Notes: a model not told the origin generated them from the sequence alone. DNA of 64,000 nt from Pseudoalteromonas lipolytica (GCF_900116435.1 NZ_FPAZ01000003.1:136428-200427); one strand, 5' to 3'; shown: positions 19,120 through 29,682, counted from the first letter of the stretch. Program-made: numbers and translations.

Positions 19120-19614
19120 TTAACGGTTTACAGAATTTAAAAAACTTGAGTTGTTTTCGAGGTACGAAAAGAACCACTCAACAACAAAGCCAAATTCTGG
19201 AATCAAAATAGAGTTGCCCCACCAATGCGTATTAGGTGCACCGGTAAAAGCATCAAGAAAGAAGAGTAACGCGCTCACGACCAACACGCCTCGAAGCGCA
19301 CCAAACACTATGCCAAAAACACGGTCGGTGCCAGATAAACCAGTACGTTGTACAAGCTCACCTAAAATATAGTTTAGTAATCCACCTAACAGGAGTGTCG
19401 CAAAAAATAATATGGCTATTGCGGCAGCATTTCTTAAAAGGGGTTCTGAAATACTTGTTAGGAAGGATGCTAAATATTGGTAAAACAAGCTAGAGATGAT
19501 AAATGCGCCAGCCCATACAGCTAATGACATTGCTTCTTTTACAAAGCCACGTATTAAGCCAATGATGGTAGACAGTGCAATGATGCCAAGTATGGCGTAA
19601 TCAACCCAGATCAT
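19120..19614 (-). CDS. cvpA: CvpA family inner-membrane protein
   Basis: A 164-residue protein with four transmembrane segments, starting [21 protein letters not shown], then [10 protein letters not shown] as in E. coli CvpA (162 residues, named for colicin V production and since linked to bile and envelope resistance). I chose ATG 19612-19614 because it matches the family start; a TTG three codons upstream is the only longer option and neither has a clear Shine-Dalgarno. It is followed by purF after 18 bases. Upstream, 373 bases separate it from dedD, which breaks the tight E. coli dedD-cvpA junction. Confidence 0.92.
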   Translation of the reverse strand: MIWVDYAILGIIALSTIIGLIRGFVKEAMSLAVWAGAFIISSLFYQYLASFLTSISEPLLRNAAAIAILFFATLLLGGLLNYILGELVQRTGLSGTDRVFGIVFGALRGVLVVSALLFFLDAFTGAPNTHWWGNSILIPEFGFVVEWFFSYLENNSSFLNSVNR

Positions 19615-19791
19615 AATAACCAACTAGTCGTTAATTTGGGGCGCATTCTATACCCAAACCACCTGTAGATGCAAGATTTCAGCATGATATAAAACGTATT
19701 TAGACAAGGCATTGATTGCAGACAATAGTGATATCTTGGCTAAATCAACAAGGCAGTAAAAACATGTTTTAGCCATGCCCTTTGGCACGTT

Positions 19792-19872
19792 ACAAGGGGG
19801 GCTGTACGGTGTTGTGGCAACTTAAATGATACTTGAGCTGTATCGCCACCCGTTCGGTGAAAGCCCCCTTGT
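19792..19872. repeat. Multi-stem inverted-repeat element between cvpA and dedD
   Basis: Three nested stems. The outer is ACAAGGGGGGCT (19792-19803) / AGCCCCCTTGT (19862-19872), the middle is GTGGC (19814-19818) / GCCAC (19845-19849), and the inner is GATAC (19828-19832) / GTATC (19840-19844) with loop TTGAGCT. Near-direct repeats GTTACAAGG (19789) and GTTACAGG (19877) flank it, like a target duplication. There is no coding potential. It could be a small structured RNA or a miniature mobile element; no known family was recognised. Confidence 0.55.
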
Positions 19873-19907
19873 CGCTGTTACAGGATTCGTTAGGGGGTTA
19901 AGGGGTT

Positions 19908-19964
19908 ATACCAATCCGCAATTAGACTAAATCACTTTAATGGACTAAATAAGCGCATTGGTAT
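19908..19964. repeat. Palindromic intergenic repeat (ATACCAAT family)
   Basis: A 57-base element with terminal inverted repeats ATACCAATCCGC / GCGCATTGGTAT (11 of 12 match) around an AT-rich core that contains two near-direct copies of GACTAAAT. ATACCAAT...ATTGGTAT elements are, as far as I recall, frequent between genes in Pseudoalteromonas and relatives; this needs a genome search. It is 24 bases past the dedD stop. Otherwise 19615-19987 shows no gene. Confidence 0.5.
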
Positions 19965-19987
19965 GAAAGCGTGCAACTTAGATTAGA

Positions 19988-20656
19988 TCACTTTGTTACT
20001 TCAAACTGAGTAACTTTGCCATTTAACTTGGTTAGCTGTTTTAACTCGGGCAGTTTACTCTCAAGCTCTTTCTTATTCAGTGACGGACCCACAAAGACTT
20101 TTGTTAAAGTGCCATTAGGGGTCTTTATTGGACGAGTGAAGGTTTTAAAGCCGTTTGCTTTTAGCTTTTCTTGCAGTGATTTAACGTTTGGAGCGTGCGA
20201 AAAGCTACCGAGTTGAATCACATAAGCCATTTGCGTCAAGTTTTCTTCGGCTTTGCGTGCCGGTTCTGCTGTTTTTTCAGCAGGCTTAGGCTGCGCTTTA
20301 ACTTGCGTTTTAACTTCCGCTTTAGGCTCTATTTTAGCAATAGTCACGGTGTCGTCTGTCGATGCTTCGACCATTTTGGCGGGTTCATCGATTTGTTTAA
20401 CGTGGTCTGAAGCAAGCTTTGCGTCATCAGCCTGAATATCTTCTACCTGCGCTGCTAAGGGCTGCTCTGTTGAGGCGACCTTATTATCAATCGCCTCTTG
20501 TAAGTCAATCGTCGTGAACTCTGGGCGTTCAGGGATCGCTTTAAAGCCGTCTGTGTAATGAACCTTCTCTCCATCCAAAATATTTGGAATAAAGACAATA
20601 GCCGCTACAACCACAATGGTGGTCCCTACTAAGCGATTAATAAACCCTGCGTTCAC
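19988..20656 (-). CDS. dedD: SPOR-domain cell-division protein DedD
   Basis: A 222-residue bitopic protein: a transmembrane helix at residues 8-24, a long Ala/Lys/Glu/Pro-rich periplasmic linker (about 40-140), and a C-terminal SPOR domain (AYVIQLGSFSHAPNVKSL to the end) that binds denuded peptidoglycan at the septum. In E. coli DedD supports constriction together with FtsN. Located 11 bases past folC in the same transcript (folC-dedD), as in E. coli. Confidence 0.93.
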   Translation of the reverse strand: MNAGFINRLVGTTIVVVAAIVFIPNILDGEKVHYTDGFKAIPERPEFTTIDLQEAIDNKVASTEQPLAAQVEDIQADDAKLASDHVKQIDEPAKMVEASTDDTVTIAKIEPKAEVKTQVKAQPKPAEKTAEPARKAEENLTQMAYVIQLGSFSHAPNVKSLQEKLKANGFKTFTRPIKTPNGTLTKVFVGPSLNKKELESKLPELKQLTKLNGKVTQFEVTK

Positions 20657-20667
20657 CGAATTCCTCT

Positions 20668-21933
20668 CTATTTTTTAAAGTAGTTAATGGCTGCAGCCAC
20701 AGTGATAAACGAACCAAACACAATCACTAAGGTGTTCGCATCGACTGTTTGCACTATTTTATCCAGCGCAGCTTCTACATTGGGGTAATGCGTGCTGGGT
20801 GCTGTCGATGGTGTCTCAGCCAGTGCCTTCGCTAGATTTTCAACTGTGTCTCCACGAAAACAATCTAAGCTCGCTAATGACCACTCATCAACCACATCTA
20901 CCACGGCCGACATCGCAGCCACTTTATCTTTATCTGCAAGCATAGCGACTAATGCATGAATTTTAAACCCTTGATCTTTATACACGCTTAATTTGCGCGC
21001 TAAATAACGTGCTGACTCAGGATTATGTGCAACATCGGTAAAAACACGTGGTGTGTCGCTTAATTGTTGAAAGCGCCCTTCTACCGTTAAATTTGCCAAG
21101 CACTCACGCACCTGCTGCTCACGTGGTAAAAGTGCAAGCTTGCTTAATAACGTCAGTGCAGTTGCAGCGTTTTGACAAGGGATGGCAGGCTTTGCAAAGC
21201 GCCAGTTATTTCCCTGATACTGCCAATTAAACCCGTCAGCGTCCTCGGCAAAAGTAAAATCACGGCCAGATAACACCATATCCGCGTTAATTTCATTACC
21301 GTAATCGGTAACCGTATGAGGAATATTTAAATCGCCAACAACTGCGGGAGTATTGTTACGAAAAATACCGGCTTTATCGTAACCGACAAGCTCACGTGTA
21401 TCACCTAGGTATTCTTTATGATCAAGGTCGATGGTAGTAATCACACAGGCATGCGGTGTAACAATATTTGTTGCATCGTATCGTCCACCTAACCCGACTT
21501 CTAACAGCACGTAATCAACAGCATGGCGTTTAAAGATAGCTAACGCGCCTAAGGTGCCATATTCAAAATAAGTCAGTGACGTGTCACCTCGGCCTTTTTC
21601 GAGCATATCAAACGCATCAACATGAAATTGATCGTCCAGCTCTTGTCCGTTAATACGCACTCGCTCGTTATATCGAATTAAATGAGGAGAAGCATACGTA
21701 CCAACACTAAAGCCTTGCGCCAGAAGAAGGCTTTCAAGACAACGCGCAGTCGTGCCTTTACCATTCGTACCTGCGATAAGGATAATTTTGCTAGGGCTAT
21801 TGAGTAAATCGACTTGATTAGCAACGCGTGCAACGCGCTCTAAGCCCATCTCAATATTTGCAGGGTGGATACTTTCTAAATAACAAAGCCAATCATCAAG
21901 GCTCGATGATTGGCTAGGAAGGATTTCTGTCAT
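20668..21933 (-). CDS. folC: Dihydrofolate/folylpolyglutamate synthase FolC
   Basis: A cytoplasmic ATP-dependent ligase of 421 residues (E. coli 422) that adds glutamate to dihydropteroate and to folates. The P-loop IAGTNGKGTTARC is near residue 50. VLLEVGLGGRYDATN, ITTIDLDHKEYLGDT and the C-terminal ligase motif FTDVAHNPESA are all intact. The start MTEILPSQSSSL fits. It lies between accD (25-base gap) and dedD (11-base gap), so accD-folC-dedD look cotranscribed. Confidence 0.97.
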   Translation of the reverse strand: MTEILPSQSSSLDDWLCYLESIHPANIEMGLERVARVANQVDLLNSPSKIILIAGTNGKGTTARCLESLLLAQGFSVGTYASPHLIRYNERVRINGQELDDQFHVDAFDMLEKGRGDTSLTYFEYGTLGALAIFKRHAVDYVLLEVGLGGRYDATNIVTPHACVITTIDLDHKEYLGDTRELVGYDKAGIFRNNTPAVVGDLNIPHTVTDYGNEINADMVLSGRDFTFAEDADGFNWQYQGNNWRFAKPAIPCQNAATALTLLSKLALLPREQQVRECLANLTVEGRFQQLSDTPRVFTDVAHNPESARYLARKLSVYKDQGFKIHALVAMLADKDKVAAMSAVVDVVDEWSLASLDCFRGDTVENLAKALAETPSTAPSTHYPNVEAALDKIVQTVDANTLVIVFGSFITVAAAINYFKK

Positions 21934-21958
21934 AGCGTGTAATCAGTTAAGCTGAAAT

Positions 21959-22834
21959 TTACGCTACTCTATGCTCTTGTTCGGTAGAAGGCAAGTTCAT
22001 AAATTTTGCGAGGATGCGAGCAAGGGTGTCACGCATTTCACGACGGTCAACGATCATGTCAATTGCACCGTGCTCTAACAAGAATTCACTGCGTTGGAAA
22101 CCTTCTGGAAGCGTTTCACGTACTGTTTGCTCAATAACGCGTGGGCCTGCAAAACCAATTAATGCTTTTGGCTCAGCGACATTAACGTCACCTAACATGG
22201 CAAGTGATGCAGATACACCGCCCATCGTTGGGTCTGTTAATACTGAAATAAATGGCAAGCCTTTTTCGCTCATTTTAGCTAAAGCTGCACTTGTTTTAGC
22301 CATTTGCATTAATGACATTAATGCTTCTTGCATACGCGCACCGCCCGATGCAGAGAAACAGATAAGCGGCATGTTGTGCTCTAAACATTGGTCAACAGCA
22401 TCAACAAAGCGTGCACCTACAACCGACGCCATTGAACCACCCATAAATGAGAACTCAAATGCAACAGCAGCGACTGGAATACCTTTTAAACGGCCTTTCA
22501 TTGCAACAAGTGCGTCTTTTTCACCGCTTACTTTTTGCGCCTGCGTGATACGATCTGAATACTTTTTAGAGTCTTTAAACTTTAAAACGTCCTTTGGCTC
22601 ATGCTGTGCACCAATTTCTTGGCGGTCAGCGTCATCTAAAAAGTTTTCAAGACGCTTACGACCACTTAAACGCATGTGGTGATCGCATTTAGGGCATACA
22701 TTGAGTGCTTTTTCTAATTCTGCTTTATATAAAATTGAATCACAGTCTGTACACTTAGCCCAAACCCCTTCAGGGATTTCTTTACGACCTGACGATTTAG
22801 TCGTTTTAGGTAAGATTTTTTCTAACCAACTCAT
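21959..22834 (-). CDS. accD: Acetyl-CoA carboxylase carboxyltransferase beta subunit
   Basis: The zinc-binding beta subunit of the carboxyltransferase that makes malonyl-CoA for fatty acid synthesis, 291 residues. The zinc finger CTDCDSIL and CPKCDHH (two CxxC) is at about residues 27-50, followed by the crotonase-like fold ([33 protein letters not shown]). I start at [11 protein letters not shown] (ATG 22832-22834, AAGAGAG upstream), which matches E. coli; a longer frame adds 18 residues without support. The partner accA is elsewhere. E. coli has dedA between truA and accD; here it is absent. Confidence 0.96.
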   Translation of the reverse strand: MSWLEKILPKTTKSSGRKEIPEGVWAKCTDCDSILYKAELEKALNVCPKCDHHMRLSGRKRLENFLDDADRQEIGAQHEPKDVLKFKDSKKYSDRITQAQKVSGEKDALVAMKGRLKGIPVAAVAFEFSFMGGSMASVVGARFVDAVDQCLEHNMPLICFSASGGARMQEALMSLMQMAKTSAALAKMSEKGLPFISVLTDPTMGGVSASLAMLGDVNVAEPKALIGFAGPRVIEQTVRETLPEGFQRSEFLLEHGAIDMIVDRREMRDTLARILAKFMNLPSTEQEHRVA

Positions 22835-22991
22835 TTGCAACTCTCTTAATACTGTTCTGTGTCGCAGTCTGCTAAAGTGAAATACCACTTAGTAATTTAC
22901 ACAAGAAATAAGCAGACAGATTTTTTCAATTAAAACATGAATTACCCGCAGACGATATAAAAAACTGGTCTTAGTAGTGAGCCTTTCGCAG

Positions 22992-23786
22992 TTAACTATC
23001 TGAATCAGGTAAGAACAAAGGTCCTAATGGGGTTTTAGGAATACCAAAATGCTCAGGGTAATCCACGTCCACTAAATACAGTCCCGCCGCTTTTGCAGTG
23101 GCACTTGCCTTTGCACGCTCTTTTAAATCAAGTAATTCTTTTAACCACACTGGCTCATGCTTATGTAAGCCAATATCCATTAAACAGCCCGTGATATTTC
23201 TCACCATATGGTGCAAAAATGCATTGGCTTTAATGTCAATAACGACATAGTCACCCTGACGTTTTACAGACAAGTGATGAATCGTTCTATTTGCCGTATT
23301 CGCTTGGCAATGCAATGCGCGAAACGAAGTAAAGTCATGCTCACCTATTAAATACTGACAGGCTGCTTGCATTTTAGTTTCATCTAATGGGTGATGAAAG
23401 TGTGTCACCCCTTCGCTCATAATTGCGCCACGATAAGTGTAATTGTAAATCACATAACGATATCGACGCGCCGTCGCACTAAAGCGAGCATGAAAATCTT
23501 CATCAACAGGCTTTGCAAAACGTATCGAAATATCTTTAGGCAGTAAGGTATTCATGCCCATCGTAAACGCGACCATTTCACGCTCTGCGTGTGTATCAAA
23601 GTGCACGACTTGCCCAGTGCCATGCACTCCAGCATCAGTTCGGCCAGCACAGACTATTTCAACGGGGTGATTACAAATGCGCGACAACGCAGTTTCTACT
23701 TCTTGTTGTACGCTATTAACATGTGACTGGCGCTGCCAACCACTATAACGTGCGCCGTTGTACTCTACTCCAAGTGCTACTCGCAT
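22992..23786 (-). CDS. truA: tRNA pseudouridine(38-40) synthase TruA
   Basis: A 264-residue enzyme that isomerises uridines 38-40 in the anticodon arm of many tRNAs. The catalytic Asp is D51 in [18 protein letters not shown]. The other TruA motifs [18 protein letters not shown] and [11 protein letters not shown] are present. It heads the truA-accD-folC-dedD stretch; the 157 bases between truA and accD leave room for a promoter but none is clear. Confidence 0.96.
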   Translation of the reverse strand: MRVALGVEYNGARYSGWQRQSHVNSVQQEVETALSRICNHPVEIVCAGRTDAGVHGTGQVVHFDTHAEREMVAFTMGMNTLLPKDISIRFAKPVDEDFHARFSATARRYRYVIYNYTYRGAIMSEGVTHFHHPLDETKMQAACQYLIGEHDFTSFRALHCQANTANRTIHHLSVKRQGDYVVIDIKANAFLHHMVRNITGCLMDIGLHKHEPVWLKELLDLKERAKASATAKAAGLYLVDVDYPEHFGIPKTPLGPLFLPDSDS

Positions 23787-23890
23787 AATGACATATTTAC
23801 CTAGTGTGCTTAATGACGGGGCATTTTATGCGATCTACGAGCGCAATAAAAGCCACCATCGCAGATCACACAATGCTGTGTGCTCAGATA

Positions 23891-24223
23891 TTAATCGTCT
23901 TCAATATTATCTAAGCCCTTCGTGCCTTCTTTAGCCCGTAGCTTGTGATGTATTGCCGACTTAATGAGCATGTAGCCACTGATAGGTGCAGTAATTAATA
24001 AAAAGATAGAAATTAAAATTTCTTTTACGCTCACGCCATCGTGGGTGTAAGTAAAATAAACCATGGCAGCAATGAGTAACGATGCCATACCTAATGTTGT
24101 TGCTTTCGTTGGCCCATGTAAACGCATGAAGAAATCAGGCATTTTAACTAACCCTATTGAGCCTATTAAAATAAAGCAACCACCAATTAATAATAAGATT
24201 GATACAATCCACTCACTCATCAT
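23891..24223 (-). CDS. mrpG: Mrp Na+/H+ antiporter subunit G
   Basis: A small membrane subunit of 110 residues with three hydrophobic helices; LIGSIGLVKMPDFFMRLHGPTKATTLG is the MnhG/PhaG signature. The C-terminus is charged and cytoplasmic. It is the last gene of the six-gene operon, 8 bases after mrpF. All Mrp subunits are needed for antiport in studied systems. No terminator is obvious in the 104 bases before truA. Confidence 0.93.
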   Translation of the reverse strand: MMSEWIVSILLLIGGCFILIGSIGLVKMPDFFMRLHGPTKATTLGMASLLIAAMVYFTYTHDGVSVKEILISIFLLITAPISGYMLIKSAIHHKLRAKEGTKGLDNIEDD

Positions 24224-24231
24224 CTGTTACC

Positions 24232-24501
24232 TTATTCAATAATATCGCCGCGTAGCAGGTACTTACATACAGCTACGGTGCTCACAAAGCCCAACATGGC
24301 GATAAGTAAAGCCGCTTCAAAATAAAGCCCTGTATCCATGCTCATCCCATACAGAATGATCAATGCGATGGTGTTGATAAACATAGTATCAAGAGCCAAA
24401 ATGCGATCAGGCACTGATGGCCCCGCAATCAAACGCCACAAGTTAAGCAATAACGATATTGCGATCATGGCGTAAACAATTAAAAAAACCGTATCTAGCA
24501 T
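24232..24501 (-). CDS. mrpF: Mrp Na+/H+ antiporter subunit F
   Basis: An 89-residue protein with three transmembrane helices and the MnhF/PhaF motif LIAGPSVPDRILALDTMFIN. Its start overlaps the end of mrpE by 7 bases, implying translational coupling. Confidence 0.93.
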   Translation of the reverse strand: MLDTVFLIVYAMIAISLLLNLWRLIAGPSVPDRILALDTMFINTIALIILYGMSMDTGLYFEAALLIAMLGFVSTVAVCKYLLRGDIIE

Positions 24502-25031
24502 CGAAAAATCTCCTTAAGCGGTGCTTCGTAGCGCTGCTTAATCGTATTAATTAACACCTGTTCATCTGCTAAGTCCAAGACATGAATTAACAAATAGCGT
24601 TGCTGTACTTCTTCCCCTTCCGCAAGTGATTCAGGAATAGGATACACCTCAGCACTTACCGTACCTGGGGTTAGCGACACGGTGCTTGCCAAAATTGTGA
24701 TTGGCATTTCATGACTTAAATCGAGAGGCACTTTAACAAACCCCGGACGCAACTTTTTAGTTGGTCCCAAAATTAAAAGTGCAACTTGCAAATTGGCTGT
24801 GACAATATCGTATAAAACTAACAATAAATGTCTAAATGCCAGCCCCGGTCTTACAATTAACGGTTGCGGGTCACGAAATGGAAAAGTAATCCACGGGATC
24901 GTGATAGCAAAGAAAGCAGCCAACAATAGGTGCCCAGGTGACACGCTATTATTTAACAGCAGCCACACAATAAATAATAATACGCTGCGAAATGGCGTAG
25001 GTAGCCAACGAAAACGAGCTTCTAACCGCAT
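24495..25031 (-). CDS. mrpE: Mrp Na+/H+ antiporter subunit E
   Basis: A 178-residue subunit: an N-terminal membrane part (LLFIVWLLLNNSVSPGHLLLAAF) and a cytoplasmic C-terminal domain. ANLQVALLILGPTKKLRPGFVKVPLDL and STVSLTPGTVSAEV are characteristic of MnhE/PhaE. It starts one base after the mrpD stop and overlaps mrpF. Confidence 0.93.
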   Translation of the reverse strand: MRLEARFRWLPTPFRSVLLFIVWLLLNNSVSPGHLLLAAFFAITIPWITFPFRDPQPLIVRPGLAFRHLLLVLYDIVTANLQVALLILGPTKKLRPGFVKVPLDLSHEMPITILASTVSLTPGTVSAEVYPIPESLAEGEEVQQRYLLIHVLDLADEQVLINTIKQRYEAPLKEIFRC

Positions 25032-26549
25032 TTACTGGCCTCCATGTAAAACATCATTGATACCACTGTTTATGTCGAACAGTTGCTCTGAGGTCGCCAA
25101 CATAAATTCAGACACTGGCCCAGCAAAAATAACCATCAACGGCGAGCAAATTAATAGCGTCATTAATGCAATCACTTTCAGTGGGTGTGCATTGACGCCT
25201 TTTATTGCATCGCTGTCTTTGTGTTTATGATCCCAAAACAAGCTTGTACCTGCACGAGAAATAGCCACCAAAACAGCCAAACTCGCTAAAAGGTAAATAG
25301 GCCAAAATAACATGGCTTTTTCGCTATCTAGGGTACTCTTTAAAATCCAAATTTTACCCACAAAGCCCGACAGCGGTGGCATACCCACAACAGTAAGCGC
25401 GGCTATCACAAAACTAATCCCCAACAAAAATGGTTGAGCGACAGCGCGTCCTGCAACTAAACGGTCTGCAACTTTACCACGCTGAAGCGCGACCAAGTCA
25501 GCAAGTAAAAACAACGCGGCGCACACGATAGTCGAATGCACTAAGTAATACAGTAATGCCGCAGTTGCCGCTACATTTTGAAGCGCAACAAGTGCCACTA
25601 ACGTACCGACTGATACGATGACTAAATTAGCCACCAGTTTTCTAAAGTCTTGGCTGGCAAGGACACCAATGGCCCCCATTACAATGGTAGCAAGTGCTAA
25701 ACCCCATAACCACGGTTGAGCCATGTGCGCAAGCTCGCCTGCATTATCACCAAAAATAACGGTGTATACACGCAGCATGGCGTATACACCCACTTTAGTC
25801 ATAATAGCAAAGAGTGCAGCCACAACCGGTAATGCGCTTGCGTAGGTGTTCGGCAGCCATAGGTGCAGCGGTAATAACGCACCTTTTAACGCAAACACGA
25901 CAATAAGCAACAAACCACCTATTTTTGCTAAATAAACATCATCCCCTGTAAGCAAAGGCACTTTTTGGGCTAAATCAGCAATATTCAATGTGCCTAGTAC
26001 ACCGTAGAGCACGCCTAATGCTATCAGGAACACGCTTGAACCAATTAAATTTAAAATCACATATTGCAACGCAGCTCGGGTGTTGTGTTTGTCGCCGGCA
26101 TGCATTAATAATGAGTATGAGGCGATGAGCAATACTTCAAAAAAGACGAACAGGTTAAAGACATCTCCCGTTAAGAACGCGCCATTCACACCTAAGATCA
26201 AAAAGTGCACTAATGGGTGGAAAAAACTGCCTTTTTTGTCATCTCCGGCACAGCTATAAAGTACAACAACAGCCCCCAGTAAACTGGTTAAAAGCACTAA
26301 CAATGTCGCTAATCTGTCGGCCACTAATACAATACCAAATGGTGCTGACCAATCGCCAATAGCATACACAAGTGGCGTAGTATCATTCACATACACTAAT
26401 AAACCAGCGCTAATGAGCACGGTGATCACAGCCATAATCACCGACATAACACGGCGAATATAGAGGTTTTTCCCACAGGGCGGCATTAAAAGTATAACGC
26501 CTGTTAGCATAGGGATTAAAATAGGCAATGAAGCTAAATGCTGGATCAT
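25032..26549 (-). CDS. mrpD: Mrp Na+/H+ antiporter subunit D
   Basis: A 505-residue polytopic subunit homologous to the proton-pumping subunits NuoM/NuoN of complex I. It has 14 or so transmembrane helices. Key proton-path residues are visible: Glu in LFVFFEVLLIASYSLLMHAG and Lys in FALKGALLPLHLWLPNTYASALPVVAALFAI. Its start overlaps mrpC by four bases (ATGA type). Confidence 0.95.
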   Translation of the reverse strand: MIQHLASLPILIPMLTGVILLMPPCGKNLYIRRVMSVIMAVITVLISAGLLVYVNDTTPLVYAIGDWSAPFGIVLVADRLATLLVLLTSLLGAVVVLYSCAGDDKKGSFFHPLVHFLILGVNGAFLTGDVFNLFVFFEVLLIASYSLLMHAGDKHNTRAALQYVILNLIGSSVFLIALGVLYGVLGTLNIADLAQKVPLLTGDDVYLAKIGGLLLIVVFALKGALLPLHLWLPNTYASALPVVAALFAIMTKVGVYAMLRVYTVIFGDNAGELAHMAQPWLWGLALATIVMGAIGVLASQDFRKLVANLVIVSVGTLVALVALQNVAATAALLYYLVHSTIVCAALFLLADLVALQRGKVADRLVAGRAVAQPFLLGISFVIAALTVVGMPPLSGFVGKIWILKSTLDSEKAMLFWPIYLLASLAVLVAISRAGTSLFWDHKHKDSDAIKGVNAHPLKVIALMTLLICSPLMVIFAGPVSEFMLATSEQLFDINSGINDVLHGGQ

Positions 26550-26890
26550 TTTTGCTCCTTCGACGATTTAACCAGGTGTCCGTCTACATGGTCGTTACCT
26601 AAATCTGCGCGACCACGAATAGATAAAATCACCACAAAGGCTGTCATTGCAAAGCCAATAACAATGGCCGTTAATACTAACGCTTGCGGTAACGGATCGG
26701 CATATTCACTGCCACTGCCAAGCACAGCCGCTTTATTGATGGTTAAACGGCCTGATGAGAATAAAAATAGGTTTACCGCGTACGATAACATGGTTAAACC
26801 AAGCACCACCGGAAAGGTTCGTGCTCTTAAAATTAAGTAAATTCCACACGCGACAAGCACGCCCACGCATGATGCGTACAATACTTCCAT
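26546..26890 (-). CDS. mrpC: Mrp Na+/H+ antiporter subunit C
   Basis: A 114-residue NuoK-like subunit with three transmembrane helices; ACGIYLILRARTFPVVLGLTMLSYAVNLFLF and DPLPQALVLTAIVIGFA are family motifs. It overlaps the mrpAB stop by one base (TAATG) and mrpD by four, so translation is coupled. Confidence 0.95.
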   Translation of the reverse strand: MEVLYASCVGVLVACGIYLILRARTFPVVLGLTMLSYAVNLFLFSSGRLTINKAAVLGSGSEYADPLPQALVLTAIVIGFAMTAFVVILSIRGRADLGNDHVDGHLVKSSKEQK

Positions 26891-29682
26891 TAAATATTTA
26901 CCTCTTGCTTGGGTGTATCAGCAGTGAGTTTTCCTAAACTTGCTAAAATCATCAGCGTTGCACCTACAACAGTTAAATACACACCTAAATCAAACATGAT
27001 AGCACTGGCAAGTTCTGTCTTGCCGACTAGCGGTATATCAAAATAATCAAACCATGTTGTTAAGAATGGACGCCCAAACACCCAACTTCCTAACCCCGTG
27101 AATAAGGCAATGGCAATACCGGAAGCGATAATCTTACGGTAATTCACATCAAAACGTGCCGCAATCCAGTTAGAACCGTTAGCCATATATTGCAAAATAA
27201 AGGCAATCGCAGTCACTAATCCCGCTATAAAACCGCCTCCTGGTAAGTTATGACCACGCAAGAAAATGTACGCAGACACCAATAACGCAAGCGGTAATAA
27301 GCTTTGTGAAATACTGGCAAGTAAAATGGGGTATCGTTCACGTGCCCAAGGTCGCCCTTCACTGTCACTTGCTGGCATAAATAATGGCAAGTTAATTAAT
27401 AGTTTATAAATACCCAGTGCAGCGATACCTAACACGGTGATTTCACCTAATGTATCGAATCCCCTAAAATCAACAAGGATCACATTTACAACGTTGGTTC
27501 CCCCACCGCCTGTTTTTGCATTTGCCACAAAAAAGTCTGAAATAGACTCAAGCGGTCTAGTTAGGAGTGCATAACAGATACTCGCTATAACAACACCAAA
27601 TGCAGAAGATATACCTAGGTCACGTAACATGCGTAATGAGCTTGATTCTTTTGGTGTGCGCTGTGGTAAGAAAAACAGCGCAAGCATCAGTAGAATAACA
27701 GTCACTACTTCAACCGTTAATTGAGTTAATGCTAAGTCAGGTGCCGAGAATCGAGTAAATGCGACCGATACCATTAAGCCCACGATTGAAATCATGATCA
27801 GTGAAATCATACGAGAGCGATGCCAAATAACAGTTGCCAGCGCACCAATAATTAATAAGCCGGCCCCTATCGCATTATGAAAATCAATCGGCGTTAGTTC
27901 ACTTGCCCCTGCTAGTTGGCGCATTTCAAACAGTGGCCAACCTGCACATAAAAGAACCACCGCAATCATCACAAAAGCATAGCGTTGCAGCGAGCCATTT
28001 TCGATACGATTAACTTTCTGTTGCGACCACTTAATAACACTGTACAAGCCAAGGTCGAATCCTTTTTTAGCATTCAGCGTGGGGAGCGATGCTTGGAAAT
28101 GGAACAGGTGTTTGCGCTGCACATAAATGATGATACCGCAACAGGTCGCAATAAAGCTCATTAACAGCGGAAGGTTTAAACCATGCCAAACAGACAACTT
28201 ATAGGCTGGCGCCGCATCACCTAAAACGGCAAATGACGCTGAAGCCAAAATATCGCTGACCGCAAAATGCGGGAACATACCGACTAATATGCACACTACG
28301 ACTAATATTTCGATTGGTACTCGCATATAGCGCGGCGGTTCATGAGGCGTTTTTGGCAAATCAATTGGGTCACCATTAAAAAAGACATCATGAATAAATC
28401 GCGCCGAATAAGCGACTGAGAGCGCACCTGCAACGGTCGCTAAAACAGGGATTAACCATGACATTGAACCAAGCACTTGTTGATGCAGTGTTTCTGCAAA
28501 AAACATCTCTTTCGATAAAAAGCCGTTCAGTAGTGGCACACCCGCCATTGCCGCTGCTGCGACCATTGCTAATGTGGCGGTATATGGCATAAAACGCCAC
28601 ATACCATTGAGTTTACGCATATCGCGCGTGCCCGTTTCATGGTCAATAATACCGGTGGCCATAAATAAAGACGCTTTAAATGTCGCATGGTTAATAATAT
28701 GAAAAATAGCGGCCACAGTCGCAAGCTCTGTATCTAAACCAAGCAATAAGGTAATAAGGCCCAAATGACTAATTGTTGAGTAGGCAAGCAGCCCTTTTAG
28801 ATCATGCTTAAAGAGCGCAACGTAAGCACCAACAAGCAACGTTGATAACCCTGTCATAGCAACCAAAATAAACCACGTATCGGTTCCTGATAAGGCAGGA
28901 TAAAAACGGGCGAGTAAAAAGATCCCTGCTTTAACCATGGTTGCCGAGTGTAAATACGCACTCACAGGTGTTGGCGCTGCCATGGCATGCGGTAACCAAA
29001 AATGGAATGGGAATTGCGCCGATTTAGTAAACGCCCCCAACAGCACAAGTACCAATGCCACTTCATATAAATCATGCGATTGAATCAGTGTCTTACTGGC
29101 TAAAATAACATCTAAATTATAACTACCAACAATATCGCCGATGAGTAATAAACCCGCTAATAACGCTAAACCACCTGCACCAGTAATTGCCAATGCCATG
29201 CGCGCACCTTTACGTGCTTCTGACTTATCCCACCAATAGCTAATTAGTAAAAACGAGCTAATGCTGGTTAGCTCCCAAAATAGCCATAATTGAATCACGT
29301 TATTTGACATGACAATGCCAACCATGGCTGTCATGAATAGCATTAGATAGCAGTACAACTTCGGTAAAGAGTCATCTTTGCTCAGGTAATAGCGAGCATA
29401 GAATATGACCAAGACACCAATGCCTAATATCATATACAGAAACAGCAAGGTTAGGCCGTCAAGCCTAAATGAAACTTGCATGTTGAGTAGCGGGATCCAG
29501 TCCGCGCTATAACGGATTATTTCGCCAGAAAAAACCGCAGGCGTAAACGAGAATACAATTCCAAGGGCAATCAAAGGCGCTAACATGGTCAAAGCCGTAC
29601 TTTGATTTCGCGTTAGTTTTGAAGTGCAGGATGAAATAACACTGCCGATTAAGGATAACAGGGGTATCCAGAGCAAAGTCAT
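26890..29682 (-). CDS. mrpA: Fused Mrp Na+/H+ antiporter subunits A and B
   Basis: A 930-residue membrane protein. The N-terminal about 770 residues are MrpA (NuoL-like), with [18 protein letters not shown] and [30 protein letters not shown] carrying the conserved Glu, Lys and His. The C-terminus is the MrpB domain ([29 protein letters not shown]). This single MrpA-B chain is the six-gene 'group 2' layout known from Proteobacteria, unlike the seven-gene Bacillus operon. The complex exports Na+ for H+ and supports salt and alkali tolerance, as expected for a marine cell. A good promoter lies about 120 bases upstream. Confidence 0.95.
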   Translation of the reverse strand: MTLLWIPLLSLIGSVISSCTSKLTRNQSTALTMLAPLIALGIVFSFTPAVFSGEIIRYSADWIPLLNMQVSFRLDGLTLLFLYMILGIGVLVIFYARYYLSKDDSLPKLYCYLMLFMTAMVGIVMSNNVIQLWLFWELTSISSFLLISYWWDKSEARKGARMALAITGAGGLALLAGLLLIGDIVGSYNLDVILASKTLIQSHDLYEVALVLVLLGAFTKSAQFPFHFWLPHAMAAPTPVSAYLHSATMVKAGIFLLARFYPALSGTDTWFILVAMTGLSTLLVGAYVALFKHDLKGLLAYSTISHLGLITLLLGLDTELATVAAIFHIINHATFKASLFMATGIIDHETGTRDMRKLNGMWRFMPYTATLAMVAAAAMAGVPLLNGFLSKEMFFAETLHQQVLGSMSWLIPVLATVAGALSVAYSARFIHDVFFNGDPIDLPKTPHEPPRYMRVPIEILVVVCILVGMFPHFAVSDILASASFAVLGDAAPAYKLSVWHGLNLPLLMSFIATCCGIIIYVQRKHLFHFQASLPTLNAKKGFDLGLYSVIKWSQQKVNRIENGSLQRYAFVMIAVVLLCAGWPLFEMRQLAGASELTPIDFHNAIGAGLLIIGALATVIWHRSRMISLIMISIVGLMVSVAFTRFSAPDLALTQLTVEVVTVILLMLALFFLPQRTPKESSSLRMLRDLGISSAFGVVIASICYALLTRPLESISDFFVANAKTGGGGTNVVNVILVDFRGFDTLGEITVLGIAALGIYKLLINLPLFMPASDSEGRPWARERYPILLASISQSLLPLALLVSAYIFLRGHNLPGGGFIAGLVTAIAFILQYMANGSNWIAARFDVNYRKIIASGIAIALFTGLGSWVFGRPFLTTWFDYFDIPLVGKTELASAIMFDLGVYLTVVGATLMILASLGKLTADTPKQEVNI

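Noticed and set aside
19615-19680. PurR box before cvpA-purF
   Set aside because: No sequence close to ACGCAAACGTTTGCGT was found.
19792-19872. Possible group II intron remnant (domain V-like bases)
   Set aside because: Short matches to domain V bases occur in the wrong order and the catalytic AGC/GTT pairing with GNRA loop is absent.
19780-19895. Possible integron attC site in the three-stem element
   Set aside because: The ends have GTTA-like bases, but no RYYYAAC / GTTRRRY core pair fits in either orientation, and no integrase or cassette array is present.
22014-22682. 222-codon frame antisense to accD
   Set aside because: A shadow of accD codon usage; biased composition (Ser/Ala/Ile/Asn), no start signal, no known fold.
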